Origin: Dermacentor variabilis
Lineage: Eukaryota > Arthropoda > Arachnida > Ixodida > Ixodidae
Direction: 5' to 3'
DNA: 64,000 bases
Assembly: GCF_050947875.1 (NCBI RefSeq)
Contig: NC_134573.1
Location: forward strand, 66,037,315 to 66,101,314
The notes under the pieces were generated by a model. The model was not told the origin of the DNA. It did no database searches and saw nothing but the letters and a program-made list of their open reading frames with translations. Numbering within the stretch: position 1 is the first letter of the stretch; every line of letters begins with the position of its first letter. The translations under genes were made by a program, and so were the position numbers. This document shows, one piece after another, positions 11,276 through 23,176 of this stretch.

Positions 11276-13261
11276 TCGCATGTGTGCCATGTTTTCTAAG
11301 AAAGCAGGAACTATTCATATAATCTCTCTGGAAGTTCATAAAAGAGGGGGAGGGAGGAAAGCTTGCAAAGAAGGGAGCAGGGTCAAACAAATTGAGGTGT
11401 AGCAATCTGTGTAAACCAAAAGCAAAAAACATTCATACACATACTTGTGAGAAATAGAAAAAAATAAGAAAATGAATAATTACACAGTCACTCCCACTCT
11501 ATGATATTAGAAGAACTTATGATATCAGTTGTGCATTCGTGTTTCTACTCCTCCCAAGAATATATTTTACGTTAAGGATGACAAGTGCATGTGTTACAAT
11601 GCTCACCTACATTGGTCTTCCTTTGTTTTTATATTCTGCAAATATTCTCTTGCCCTTTCATCAGTGCAGCGTCCAATTAGGCTTGTGTAGAGCTTACCAG
11701 AAATAAGAGGTTATTTGTTAAACCATTCAAGTGGCACAATTCATGAACGGTGTTGCATGCCTTTTGTTAAAAGCAGCTGTATTTTTACACTCAAGCATGG
11801 GAATAAAGCTTAGATGGCTTCTTCGGAACCAGCGGCACAAATGGGCCCCACATTTGTCATCAAACTTCTTCAGTCAGTGCAACTGCTGTGCTCATGAGGC
11901 AGTGCCTCTGGCTGCTTCAAACTGCGCGCTTTTGTCTTTTGCTGCTTTCAACTCCTGAAGTTTTCGCAGTAGGGATTCTGAGATTCCGATGATGAGAGTG
12001 AGGGGGGCCAGCTGCTATGAACCTGCCAACCTGAGCACAAAAGCTATTGCGCATTGTGTGAATACACATTTTTAGAGCCTATTCAAGGCCCATTGGGGCA
12101 ATAGTGGGTTTAACATGGGTGTAGGTTGGTTCATGCAGTAGCTAACCATTCTTTGCTCTTTGTTGGTAACTTTGGGAAACATGCTTTAGGGGGACCATCA
12201 AATGTTTACCTAAGATATGCAGCGCATTGTCAATGGGTTAATGAAGTTGAGTCTGACGAAGTCTTGTCCGGTTAGGAAGAGTTAAGGGAAAAAACAGAAC
12301 TGACACTGACCAAGGTGAAAAATTATTTAAAAACACGTGGGAGCCTTGCTAACAATGCTTTCGCCATGCGTGTCTCAGGTGTAAAGGTTAGTCCTTTTCC
12401 ATGCCCGTTAAAAAGATTTCAAATGTAATCTGCTGTATTCTCATGTGTCACATTAGAGTTAGGTTGTAAAAGAATTAAGATATTGATGTATCAAAAACAC
12501 TTAGAACCATGGCCTTGTCAAATATGTAGTGATGTAATGTCACAAAGCACAGGAGCATTGTGATCATCACATCTCAATACCCCTACAGCAGAAGCTTGAA
12601 TTCCAAATGCAATGAAATTTCACTTTGGCTAACTTGGTAATAAATGAGTAGTAAATACTACTGTAGTGATCTTGGTAAAGCTGCGGTGCTGGTAACTGTC
12701 TAATTTTTTTTTTGTATTCTTTTAATAGTGTATTAGCAGATGACGCATGAACCTGGTGGTTAGTGGCTATGACGAGAGTCCACATGACCTCCAGGTTTTT
12801 TATCACACTGCAGGCAGCTGCAGGTGGTCCCTTATCTCGTAGGCCGCACTAAGGAGCCCTGCAATCTGAGTCATGCCTCACTGCCAGTTACTGGTAATTA
12901 TAGCATTCATTTCAGTCTCGCTATCAAGAATGCTAGAAGGCTGTTTTGTATTTACACTGGCTGAATCATTTTTTTACGCAGCCTTAACTTTTGTTGTAGT
13001 TGGGCTTTAAGGGCTGCAAAACAGCAAAAGCCAGCAGTGCACACACTTAGAAGCAGCTGAAGCAGCTGGAAGTACTGCCTCATGAGCACCAAGCGACGCA
13101 CTCACTGCAGAAGGTTGCTGACAAGCATGGGCTCCGAGTTGGGCTGTTTGATGTTGCGCTGCCAAGCCTGAGAGTGGATGATCAAATTGTAGGTGTGGCA
13201 GTTGCATTTTGATAGGTGTTAAATGCATGTGTGCTGTGCATTGTATGCACAGTAGAGTAAC
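11276..13261. other. No gene recognised; one weak inverted duplication
   Basis: Intron-like DNA. Segments at 11830-11960 and 13010-13165 look like diverged inverted copies (shared CACTGCCTCATGAGCAC-type core and GCAGCAAAAG-type flank). No coding function can be assigned. Confidence 0.4.
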
Positions 13262-13350
13262 TAAGGCAGTCAAAATTAATCCAGATTCCCTCGTACTTCA
13301 TGCCTCATAATCATATTGTGGTTTTGGCACATAAAACTACAGAATTTGGT
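13262..13350 (+). mobile_element. tRNA-type SINE 3' fragment
   Basis: Retains only the 3' body of the tick SINE: TGCCTCATAATCATATTGTG and TTTTGGCACATAAAACT. The tRNA-like head is missing. Confidence 0.65.
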
Positions 13351-14085
13351 TCAATTTATTAGTTGGTGCTCTTTGATTTTCCAGTTCTCTAATTTTCTTG
13401 CTTAGAAAAGCTCTGGTTCTTGCTACAAATGATGAATTTGCTATTAAGAAAGGCCAACCTTCAATCTAACTTAACTCATTATTTTCCTTTAGTGTCCCTT
13501 TACCATGCATTAAAAGCATGGAACACTAATACTTTTGTATTAATTTTTATTTGACTTGTGCTCAACAGCTAGATGGCATAGAAGCTGAACTACTACTGTG
13601 GGCTTCAAGCTGATAGGTTGCCGTATAAAAGCTTGTCTTTTCTTTTAGAGATAAAAACACCTGAGCCTAGTTTTCTGTCTTTAGATAGACTACTGAGAAA
13701 GGCAAACATCGCTTGCATGATAGATAAGTGATTAGTTAATTGTGCTCAGTTTTTGCCCCCGCCCCAAAAAAGGAAAGTGAACATAATTGTATATTTTAGT
13801 TGCAGAACTTGAAACTAGGAACCGAAATGCACTTAACCATTTCCCTACTGAGGATGAGCAAGGCTTGTCATTGAAATTTGTGCCTGTACAACTGAGGTAC
13901 CCAGGCTTCTGATGGACCCAGGCTGCGCTGGGTCCATCAGAAGTAAAACCACAAAGTTCTGCTTCGCCGTCCATAGGTTCGGCTCCACTACACACTTCTT
14001 TTTAATGCATGATAGATGATACCACAGGGCAGTATGTTTCTGTACTGGCAGCCAACTTTTCAAAATGATGTCATCATCTTGCAGA
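13351..14085. other. No gene recognised; short perfect palindrome
   Basis: Mostly AT-rich. At 13908-13942 the plus strand reads CTTCTGATGGACCCA, then GGCTGCGCTGGGTCCATCAG, giving a 15-bp inverted repeat. No transposon is attached to it. Confidence 0.45.
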
Positions 14086-14245
14086 AGCTTTTGACCATCT
14101 GGGGTTCCTTAACATGTACCCAATGCATGGTACACAGGTATTTTTGCATTTCACCCCCATTAAAATGTAGCGGCGCTGTGGCTGGGATTCAAGCCCTTGG
14201 GCTTAGTAGCGCCGCACCATAGCCACTATGCCCCCACAGCGGGTA
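14086..14245 (-). mobile_element. tRNA-type SINE, head plus part of body
   Basis: On the minus strand it runs from an acceptor-like CCCGCTGTGGGG through CATAGTGGCTATGGTG and TTGAATCCCAGCCACAG (diverged B box) into AATGGGGGTGAAATGC and ACATGTTAAGGAACCCCAGA. It ends near 14086, so the last ~80 bases of the family body are missing. Confidence 0.78.
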
Positions 14246-15280
14246 TGTTATGGCTGGTCACTTGCCAGTTCTCCATGTGCATTCTGCTAACTGCTAAAAG
14301 TCAAGAGCCAACAAGGATACACTTCGTGTGCTAAAAACATCCCTCAGGGGATCGAAAGAGATGCACTTGAAGGGAAATCAAGACATGGTGTAAATGCTGC
14401 TGCTGGCACTGTGAAATATTCATTGCTTTGGTCTTCAGAACAGTCAAAGCCAAGTTACACGGGCATTCATCAGTTATAGTATTGCTGTTTTGGAGCAAAG
14501 AACGCATCTTTTCAGCTAAGCTATTTCCTTCGCTTCTAGTAACCCACCTGAACCAGTAGAAGTGTGCTATATGTGACAAAGATAAAATATATAAAAGATA
14601 CAACAAACTTTTATGTCCCTGTTATGTAGCTCACATTGTATTACCAACATAGTTTAGGTTAATAAAATTACAGTGGACAACATATATTATAGCAGAGCTT
14701 CTGCTTAAGCTACTAAGTCAGACATACTAGTAGACATATAGCACGAAGAAATGGGCACAAAGAAACACGTCGAAAGTGCTCGCACCAAGTACCGCCCGAT
14801 TTTATTCTTGGAGGGAGTGCAATCATAACCACATTCACTCTTTTTGGGATAGTGATGAGTCTGACTGGTCCAGTGATTTCATTTTACCTACTCATTGCCA
14901 TGTACAAGCGGCAATGTTTTCATCAGTTTGGTGTGAGTGATGTCAGTTTCTGAGCAAAATGATATCTGAGGGTGCAGAGAGCAGAAATTGTGCAGAAGTT
15001 GGTTTCCCTGGGTTTTACAAATGACCGTGCAAAGTTAGGTGGCTGCAGTGACAAAGGTTGCCTGTCCAGTGCAAGAATTTATATCATGTCAAAATATGTC
15101 ATGTATTTGTTCATCTGAAGTAAAGAATTGAAGCTGGAAAGCTAACAACTCATGTTTGGAGCTTCAACTTAATACTAATGATAGGGAGGAATATGTGGGC
15201 CCCTAGCGACCTGTTTAGAAAAAAACGCCTTTTTTGCTTACTACTCTGCGGTTTACTTATCATGCCGCACCTGCAATAAC
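14246..15280. other. No gene recognised
   Basis: AT-rich DNA without coding or repeat signals that I recognise. Confidence 0.5.
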
Positions 15281-15730
15281 ATATAAGAAGCCAACAAACA
15301 CTTGCACCAAGAACAACATAGGGGAACTTACTTCAGGTTAAATGAAATAACGAAACAATAAATTAATAGAAATGAAAGTGGATGAAAAGAGCAACTTGCC
15401 GCAGGTGGGGAACGATCCCACAACCCTCGCATTTCGCGTGCGATTCTCTACCAATAGAGCTACCGTGGCACCGTTTCCCATCCACTTCCTTGGGTATTTA
15501 TGTTTCCTTGTAGAACCCTGGGAGTGTTATCCAGCGCCACCACTCAGACCTTGGCGGTGGACGTGAAACACCCTTTCTGCCGCAAGTGTTACGAGAACGT
15601 GATCTTTTTTGGGTGAAGGCAATCGGTCAAAACCCACACATGCTACCTGATGGCATCAATGTTGCCGGATTTGAGACCCTCGTTACGTAATAAATGAGGA
15701 GAAAGGGGGTTAACTGTGGGGCTGTTATTA
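15281..15730 (-). mobile_element. Ruka SINE, full unit
   Basis: The best preserved Ruka unit here, on the minus strand. The 5' block ends at about 15730 (CCCCACAGTTAACCCCC) and carries CGAGGGTCTCAAATCCGGC and the minus-strand GTGGCGCTGGATAACACTC. The tRNA-like region at 15397-15472 has ACGGTAGCTCTATTGG (A box) and GTGGGATCGTTCCCC (B box region). The 3' block ends in AAGTGTTTGTTGGCTTC. It is tandemly linked to the partial unit at 15731-15860 on the same strand. Confidence 0.87.
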
Positions 15731-16002
15731 GTCATATCATAAGAAGCCAACAAACACTGACACCAAGGACAACATAGGGGAAATTACTTGAGCTTAATGA
15801 ATGAAACAACGAAAGGATAAATTAATGGAAATGAAAGTGGATCAAAAAACAACTTGCCGCAACTTATGGGATCGTTCCCCACCTGCGGCAAGTTGTTTTT
15901 TCATCCACTTTCATTTCGATTGATTTATCGCTTCGTTATTTCATTTATTAAGCTCAAGTAATTTCCCCTATGTTGTCCTTGGTGTCAGTGTTTGTTGGCT
16001 TA
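15731..16002. repeat. Head-to-head Ruka 3' halves forming a 119-bp palindrome
   Basis: The left arm, 15742-15860, is the Ruka 3' block on the minus strand. The right arm, 15885-16002, is the same block on the plus strand. They are separated by a 24-base spacer that carries a tRNA B-box remnant (GGGATCGTTCCCC). The arms are nearly identical by eye (for example TTTCATCCACTTTCATTTC and its complement), so the region could fold into a long hairpin. The 5' blocks and A boxes are missing from both arms. Confidence 0.85.
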
Positions 16003-18311
16003 TCAGCTTGTAGTTGGTGCTGGTCCGGTTGATAGGTCTTTCTCCTTGTTTTTTCATGCTATCATACTTCTAAGTATAAATAATCTTGCATACTAATGCT
16101 GAAAGCTGAGAGAGTCGGTTATTGGCATTAGGAAACAGTTACTATACTATTAGATGAAGCACATGAAATGCACAGGATGAGCACTGTACATGAACTTGTT
16201 TTAGTACATGAGTGCAATTATATGCATGCATGAAAGGCTCACATTTTCAGCAAAATTTGACGATACGTAACATATAAGATACATCACTCATTCTATTTTG
16301 CATGTACCATGCATCTTTTTCAAGTAATCAATTTTTCTATTCGAGATTTCAATAGAAGGTGTGCTATTGTATTTATCGGTTTGTCTGGGAAGGCCCTTAT
16401 ATATCAGTGTGCACTTTTAGCCTTACATATTCTGAGTATTTTGTGCTGTTGTATTTTGCCATGCATTGGCATCTTTTACAATGCCCTGCAAGTTTTTCAG
16501 ACCTTGCTAACCTGCACAGAATGCTCAGCCTGTCTTTGGGGCACCTTTGAGTGCCTTTAATGCCTTCAGCAGCAAGTGTTACGTAGGATAGACCAGGATT
16601 TGTGGTAATGGCAGGCTGCAGGAGCATTGTGCACAGATGTAGGTGGTAACAGCATGTGGATATCTCGCAAAACATTGCAAAAGATGCCAAACTGTGCCAA
16701 AATTTGACTGTACAGATGCGCTTTGCAAATATAAGGCAGGGAAGTGCAGATTTGCATACTAGGCCTTTTCCATCCAAGAAACCAATAACTGCATTAACAA
16801 ACCTTCTACAGGGGTCTTGAATAAAGAAGTAGGTTACTTGAACAATATGATGTATGACATGGGTGCATCATGAATCACATAGTTTATATGTCGTGTATTG
16901 TGAAATTTCCTGTGAATGTGTCGTTTTATATATGTAGTCATTGTTTAGTGAGGTCATTTCATTTCCAGCACCCATTCTCTGCATATCATGTTGGTATTTT
17001 GTTTTGTCTTAGAACCGTAATTATGTTTCATAAAACCTTACATTGCTAAAATTTGACTTTGGGGCAGTTTGGTCTTTTCATCCACGTTCTTGTTTTTGTC
17101 ATTTCCCTTACCATGTAAGCATTTTTCTGGAGCACTTGCAGTATTTCGTCATGCTCTTGCGTTTACAAGCCAGATGTCTGTCTCTGAGCAGCCCAAACCA
17201 CTTGAAGCATGCAAATCTGATGCATCCTCAATAGAACTCCATAGTGAACGTATTGCTAAAACTATTTTTAGGGGATGAAGCACTTCTGTAACTGCCGAGT
17301 TTTGCAGCAATAAAGAAGCAGAATGCTTGCATCTCTGTAATCCATATTTAACTTTGTATCATCTTTTATCTGACTGTCTGTCAGCATGGTAACATTGCAT
17401 ATTGTCTTCTTTATTAACATTCATAGGTTCCAAATTGCTCCTATAATGTTTTTGTCCTCACATTTTCTGCAATATCCTTCACCAGAAGGACAACTAGCAG
17501 TTCACTTGATTTACCACTTTTACAGGCAACAAATTAACCATAATAGTAGTGTCATGCCCATTGCTTAAAAGCTCCTAAACAATTCTGCACATCTGAAAGT
17601 TCCTTGAATTCATGCAAGCAGGTGCTGTTTATAATATGGCTGAATGCTCATGTGATTGGTTTTTTAGGCCATTGTGAAAGAAAAACCCCAGTACCTGTGT
17701 TGCTTTATGATGTTGACCTGTATTTATTATTACATTGGTGAACTGTGTGTGCACTCTGAAGATATGCGCATTACTGCTGGTGTTTTGTATAATCTGTGTA
17801 TAATAAAACAACGCATTATATTATCAAGAACACATTCATTTTATTAGTTTTTTAATATGTTGTCATGATTTCCTTTCATTGTCAGTGCTGCTAGGCATCC
17901 TAATACCTAATTAAAGAGCTTCTGCAGATATAGAGTCGATTCAAAATTTCATAAACTTTTAATCATGCAGCTATAGTTTCTTTTTAATGATACGCTCTTT
18001 CTTCATTACAAAATAGAGGTTCCTAAATTGGTTATTCGTACCTATAAACCACTCTAGCTGGATGAAAATACTTTTCAGAAACTGCTCGAAGGTCTATAAT
18101 CAAGTCGGCATAAGAAGATACTCTTTGCAGATACAAAACATTAATGGTCTATCGCAATTAATGAAACATTCTGGAAAGCCTTGTGGTCATTCATAGAAAC
18201 ACTTGTTTGTAGCTTTCTCAGTGCCGTGATGTTTCAGCCTTAGTCTACAAGATAACGATGCTCACACGATGTGAAATTTTCACGAGGTATTCTGTGTGTG
18301 CGTTCTGCAAC
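16003..18311. other. No gene recognised
   Basis: 2.3 kb of AT-rich, intron-like DNA with only short open frames and no repeat family that I recognise. Confidence 0.5.
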
Positions 18312-18472
18312 TTAAAAGGAAGAGGTCCGAACATTGGCCAAAATGGTTTAAAATAATTATTTGCATTTTGGCTTCCCTTGGGGGTCTTGTTCACAAGGCT
18401 CCCGTGGGGGAGCCAAAAGGTAAATAACTATTTTAAGCCATTTTGATCGGTGTCTGGACCTCTTCCTTTTAG
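18312..18472. mobile_element. Small hairpin (foldback) repeat
   Basis: The ends are inverted: TTAAAAGGAAGAGGTCC at the left and GGACCTCTTCCTTTTAG at the right. The arms run inwards for about 70-75 bases (AAAATGG.TTAAAATA.TTATTT and GCATTTTGGCT.CC matched by its complement) around a short CTTGTTCACAAG centre. The size and structure suit a MITE or foldback element. The flanks are TTAA/TTAG, so a target duplication is not certain. Confidence 0.65.
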
Positions 18473-20510
18473 TATGCATAATCCCGACCAGACGGGCTTT
18501 TGTCATACTCTCGACTTCATCCAGTCTGCAACTGTACAATGCGTTCGTGTTGTCCACTTCTCTACTCTTGTGCCTGTCTGCGCAACTCACCTTTTTTGCA
18601 TATGAATCCTTAGCAACTAGCTCGGCTTTCTGTCCTAATGTACAATGGGCTGTAATTTTTCCTAAAATCTGAGGTGGCCAAGATACACTTGGCGTGGTAG
18701 CATTGACTGGCACAGCACTGTTGAATAATTCGTAGTGCTATGTTTAGATACTCATGTGGTGTCAGTTTGCAATACAATAGTACATAATCTATTTACGTTT
18801 GGTTTTTCAGGATGCTCCCTATCATGCACTGCCATCTCAACAGTACCATGGCTTTTTGTGTGGATTCCTTCCATTTTGAAGGCCACCACTGCTTGCACAG
18901 CATCACAGCCTGCCTGCCTTGATCTTGCGGAAGAAAATACAAAATGCCTATTTTTTGAAATGCGTGCATGGCTCCACGCAAGACACCACCTGCCGTCGGG
19001 GTGTTAGGGCTTTTTGCAGAGAAAATGTTTGTAATGATGCCTTGTGTGTGCCCTGGTGGCTAAATGTTGGCCTCTTTGCCTGTGTAAAAATTTCACACTT
19101 ATGAATACTGTTAAGGGTTCCTGTATTATTGTTATTACTTACAGGTTCCTGTTAAGGATTCCTGTATTATAAATTTTTGTTTCATTATAAAACTAAATAT
19201 TATAGTTGAATTGCTGCTTTGTGTGATATGCAATATTCAGCTGAAGGTGATCAGCAGAGATCGAACAAGTGTTATATCAGGTGGAGAAATTTTTTTGAGA
19301 AGCGGACTTCTTCGTTAGGGTAACAACTGTTTTCCTTGGCAGTATTTACATAGTTCACTTTTCTCCACTTCATGGATATCCAGTAAAATGACTGAGTGCA
19401 TAGGGAGGGTGAGGCAAGTTTAAATGCTCAACATGGGGATTTAGTTGGGATAGCAAGGTGTGTAGAAGGAGAGTTTGGCAGGTTGCTGACACCGATTTCT
19501 ATGAGTAATCTTGTTGATTGTGTCAATGTCGGTTATTTAATGCGAGGCATCTTCTAAGGCAAGAAATTTTGAAAAAGCTCCTTATAGTTGTGGAAATTCA
19601 GTATGTGCCCCCTGGGGCTACCATGTGTATGTGTCACTGTGGCCATTGGTTATAAGCACTTGAGGCCACTGGGTAGATGCAGCTCTTAATGAAGTTTTTT
19701 GAAACAAACTTGTGTATGTACACTGGGTGTGTGCCACTGCATATGTGCCACTCTTTAATGAACCTCTTTGATGCTGACTTAGGTCATGGGGCATCACAAC
19801 AAGAACCTACGTAGTGACATCTGTGTATGCATGTAAGTGTGAGCTGAAATTGTCTGCTTGGATTTTCTTTCCCTGACGACGACTAGTCTCCTTGTTGAAT
19901 TTACTTCAGCCTGAGATATCACCTGTTTGACTACTGTTATCACATTATGCCCATTTTGCTGTGAACTTGTCATGTTCTCTAGCTGGCAAGCTTGAATTTC
20001 AGGTACTGCACAGTGCTAGGAAATTAATTCAGAGTGGGTGGTACCACCTCTGCTTCTTTTTCTTTACAGCTGCATGTTACATGAGAGAATAAGTTGTACG
20101 TAGATGTCTATTAGAAATAGCATAGGTATTCAAAGGTACTTTCATTATGTTCTAGGTCATAGGTGCTGTCTGGCCTCCTTTGCTTCATTTTTTGTAGCAT
20201 GCTCGTTTACATGCAAAAACAAATGTGGCCTGTTCTAATACATGCAAGGACTGCCCAATAGCTCATGATGTTTTGAGCCACTCAATTTCAGTCTTGGCTT
20301 CACTTGTGGGTTTTGAACTGTACTGAAGCTTGCAATATGCTTGAGTTTCCTGTCAAACTGGTTTGCTTGTTTGTATCCAATTTATTGAATTATTTCACTT
20401 TCATTATGCTAATAGTCATTGATTGTACTATCATGTTGGCACATTTGATTCTAGAACTGTAATAAATTTCCAGACATTTTATTGCTTTGTCATAATTTCT
20501 GCACCTCGTT
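18473..20510. other. No gene recognised
   Basis: AT-rich DNA. A short local duplication (GGTTCCTGT...ATTAT) lies at about 19116-19175. No coding signal. Confidence 0.5.
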
Positions 20511-21238
20511 AGACACAATCTACTAAACACACACAAAAAAACTCCCTTCAACCTCGTAAAACTACCAAAAGGCGCATAATAAACTCCCAGACCTACCTGT
20601 AAAAGCTATAATAAAGTGCTAAAATGCACTCCCAAAACATCTGTTTAAAACTCCCTTAAAACAGCTCCCTAAAGCTGTAAAAATTAACTCCCAAACATTC
20701 TCTTATATATTCCCATAAAAAGCAAAAATTAAACTCTCAAAATTAACCATAATTGCTCCCTTAAGCAAAGCTCCCAAAATATGGGAACAGTTGCTCCCTT
20801 GTTTACACCTAAGCACACCTACAAGGAGGCAAAATAATTTCCCAAAGGTCTCCTTCAACACTCCCTTAAGAAGCCAAACGTTTCCGAAAATATACGTAAG
20901 GACTCCCATCGCTTCTCCTATAAATTCCCATAAGCAGCAAAATAAAATACCCATGTCAACTTGTAAAAGCTCCCAAAGCTCCTCATAAAAACTTCCATAG
21001 TGCTGGTGTTCAAAAGAGGAATAAAAAACTCCCAACGTTCCCTATAAAGACTCCTGCAACCGCTCAGGGGTCGGTGTTCAAAGGAGAATTAAAAAACTCC
21101 CATAATTCCCCATAAAACCACCAAACACAAGGGTGTGAAAAAAAACTCCGTTCGAATGGAGGATATTGTCCTCCCTTAAGGGCTTGAGTTATGCAACGAG
21201 GCCAAAACTCCCTAAAAGGGTCAAACCTGTTTACAGTG
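20511..21238. repeat. A/C-rich degenerate CTCCC repeat ending in a CACTGTAAA-type terminus
   Basis: For about 700 bases the plus strand is dominated by A and C, with recurring AACTCCCAAA, CTCCCTTAA and TTCCCATAAA words. A clearer ~60-base duplication (GGTGTTCAAA.GAG.A.TAAAAAACTCCCA) lies at 21004-21045 and 21073-21105. The right end, read on the minus strand, is TACACTGTAAACAGGTTTGA, sharing TACACTGTAAA with the MITE terminus at 24306-24313. A matching left terminus was not found. The minus-strand 110-residue open frame is a by-product of the repeat. Confidence 0.6.
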
Positions 21239-21475
21239 TATGAGTTTAAAAAAAAAGAATATGTTTTTTTGACTTACAGATTGCACCGTATGTGTCAGCC
21301 TCACCTTCTCGGCTTCTAATCAGCTGTAGTGCATAAGCAACGAAAGACCGAAATCTTTGTTTCTCCTGTGGGAACATCAGGGATGTGGTCCATTGCCTGT
21401 GCTGTTATTTTTCCGCTTGTACGTGCGCATGTATTCACCTTGATCGTACGATTAGGTCCTGGAAGATCATTTAGT

Positions 21476-21479
<4 letters not shown>

Positions 21480-21542
<63 letters not shown>
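21480..21542. repeat. (AT)n microsatellite
   Basis: Uninterrupted TA dinucleotides for about 60 bases. Confidence 0.98.
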
Positions 21543-21544
<2 letters not shown>

Positions 21545-21917
21545 AACAAGTAAATTCACGAGCCTACAGCGTACAATAAAAGTACAAGCAGAAAGAGACC
21601 CCTTGTGTTGGCGCCTAAATTATATAATAGTACCGAGTGTTGTAAGAGTGCAATTACAAAAGCGCTAACAGGGAAGTGGTTCGAAGATCAGTGTTTTGTG
21701 TAATTTATTTTCCATACGCGGAAACATTATTCGTGTTCGTGGGAAAAAATTGTGCTTCAACTGTTTTTCTATCTTCTTTGCTAAGCTGTGCTATAGAGCC
21801 AGCTCTTTGCACGTGTCACCTCAGATTGGCACAGAATGCCTTGTACCATGCGATGCATGATGTTTACGTGTGCTCGAACGCACGACTTAGGCCCTTTAAT
21901 GAGCGGTTCCGAGTACT

Positions 21918-22055
21918 GCCGAGCCCGTGGCTTCAAGTCCGGTCCCGGCGTGGGCCCGCAGATTCAAGCCCGGGCCCGGCCCGGGCCCGCCGAATAGCAC
22001 TTCGGGCGGACTTCGGACTTCGCCCGGGCTCTCGGGTAGGCCCGGGCGTGTGCAG
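21918..22055. repeat. GC-rich GCCCGGGC tract
   Basis: A compositional island dominated by short palindromic words (GCCCGGGCCCGGCCCGGGCC at 21977-21996, then more CGGGC/CCCGGGC). It contrasts sharply with the AT-rich surroundings. It reads open in several frames, which explains the 198-residue open frame over 21676-22272. Confidence 0.7.
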
Positions 22056-22082
22056 TGCTCTAGTCTGTGCTCTCTGTTTGCT

Positions 22083-22440
22083 GGCCTTTTTGAAAGATCC
22101 TGCAGGCAGCCTCGCTCAATGGGCACCGTGCCTGCAGGAATACTCCTATACGGTCGTATGCAAGACCGTATGCAAGACCGCCTGCACAAAGATGGGGATT
22201 GTTTATCCCGCCACTATGTGGCCGCCTGTGATTCTTTGCGCGCTCAATTCTTCGACTGCGTTTTTTCCGTGACTTCGTTGCTTAACATTGGCGACAAGCA
22301 TCGTCAGGCTTCCTACTTAAGTGAATTCATGGAGCATCTGGAGCACTCTCCCAGCGGTGCCACTGTCGGCATGTTTACCATGAAAGATGGCAACGTATAT
22401 CGGCGTAGTGTGGTCAGTGGGGGCGCAACAGCCGAGATGT
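22083..22440 (+). pseudogene. Gypsy RNase H to integrase N-terminus relic
   Basis: DPAGSLAQWAPCLQEYSYTV is the conserved end of the Gypsy RNase H (family [16 protein letters not shown]). After a frame change near 22160 the sequence continues LHKDGDCLSRH, the RNase H/integrase connection, then a linker and KDGNVYRRSVV near 22388-22420, as at the integrase N-terminus. A 12-base direct duplication (CGTATGCAAGAC, twice, at 22154-22177) may cause the frame change. RT and catalytic integrase are missing. The family differs from the Gypsy at 44.9 kb. Confidence 0.75.
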
Positions 22441-22575
22441 TTGCCCCCACTGTTTACTAATGGCACCACTGGCTCTTTGTTGCGAATTTCAGGCAAAATA
22501 TTAAAAGGCGCAGCCTGTCGAAGCCTTCAGACGAACGGCGCCGAGAAAGAAATCTTGACTGAGACCGCCCGGCTC

Positions 22576-22745
22576 CGGGCGGCAGCACTTAGATGGGGGC
22601 AAAATGCAAAAACACCCGTTTGTATAGATTTGGGTGCACGTTAAACGACCCCAGGTGGTCAAATTTCATCCGGAGTCCCCCACTACGGCGTGCCTCATAG
22701 TCAGAAAGTGGTTCTGGCACGTAAAATTCCAGATTTTCTTTTTTT
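22576..22745 (+). mobile_element. tRNA-type SINE, body only
   Basis: Begins inside the body (GATGGGGGCAAAATGCAAAA) and continues through GGTGCACGTTAAACGACCCC to CTACGGCGTGCCTCATAGTC and GGTTCTGGCACGTAAAATTC. The tRNA-like head is replaced by unrelated sequence. Confidence 0.82.
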
Positions 22746-23174
22746 TTCTTTTTCGTGACTGACTGCGGCAAGATGTATGTTCTGAGCGGTTATATTTTTT
22801 TCCCAAGTGCTCATTTCATGACAGAAGACGTGCTCAGGCAGTTATTGATGCTTGGGGAATGTTAAAAGTAGTTACGTGAAAGTAAATTGGTGGTTGCGGA
22901 AGTTTAGAAAGCTATAATACAAGAGACTGACCCGCACACAACCACTGCGGTAGGGGCGTACGCATGCCCTCTTATGCTCAGTCATGCCTCTAGCGGCGGG
23001 CGTTACCTCTATATGAAACTGAGGCTGCAGCTTCGTCATAAGAAAAGAACATGGAAGTACTCCGGTTCGAGGGAACAATCGCCCGCCTTGTCTATGAGTG
23101 TCGCCGCTTCAGTGCACCCAGGAAAGAGCGTTACTGGGACACTGGCCGAGAGTTTCCTCAACAAAGAAGGCATA
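22746..23174. other. No gene recognised
   Basis: Short open frames only. No recognised repeat. Confidence 0.5.
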
Positions 23175-23176
23175 TA

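Noticed and set aside
20703..21035. 110-residue minus-strand open frame
   Set aside because: Low-complexity product of the CTCCC repeat, with GV/LL/F-rich pseudo-repeats.
21676..22460. 198- and 177-residue open frames
   Set aside because: Made of a stop-poor GC-rich tract fused to a Gypsy RNase H/integrase relic in two frames. Not a gene.
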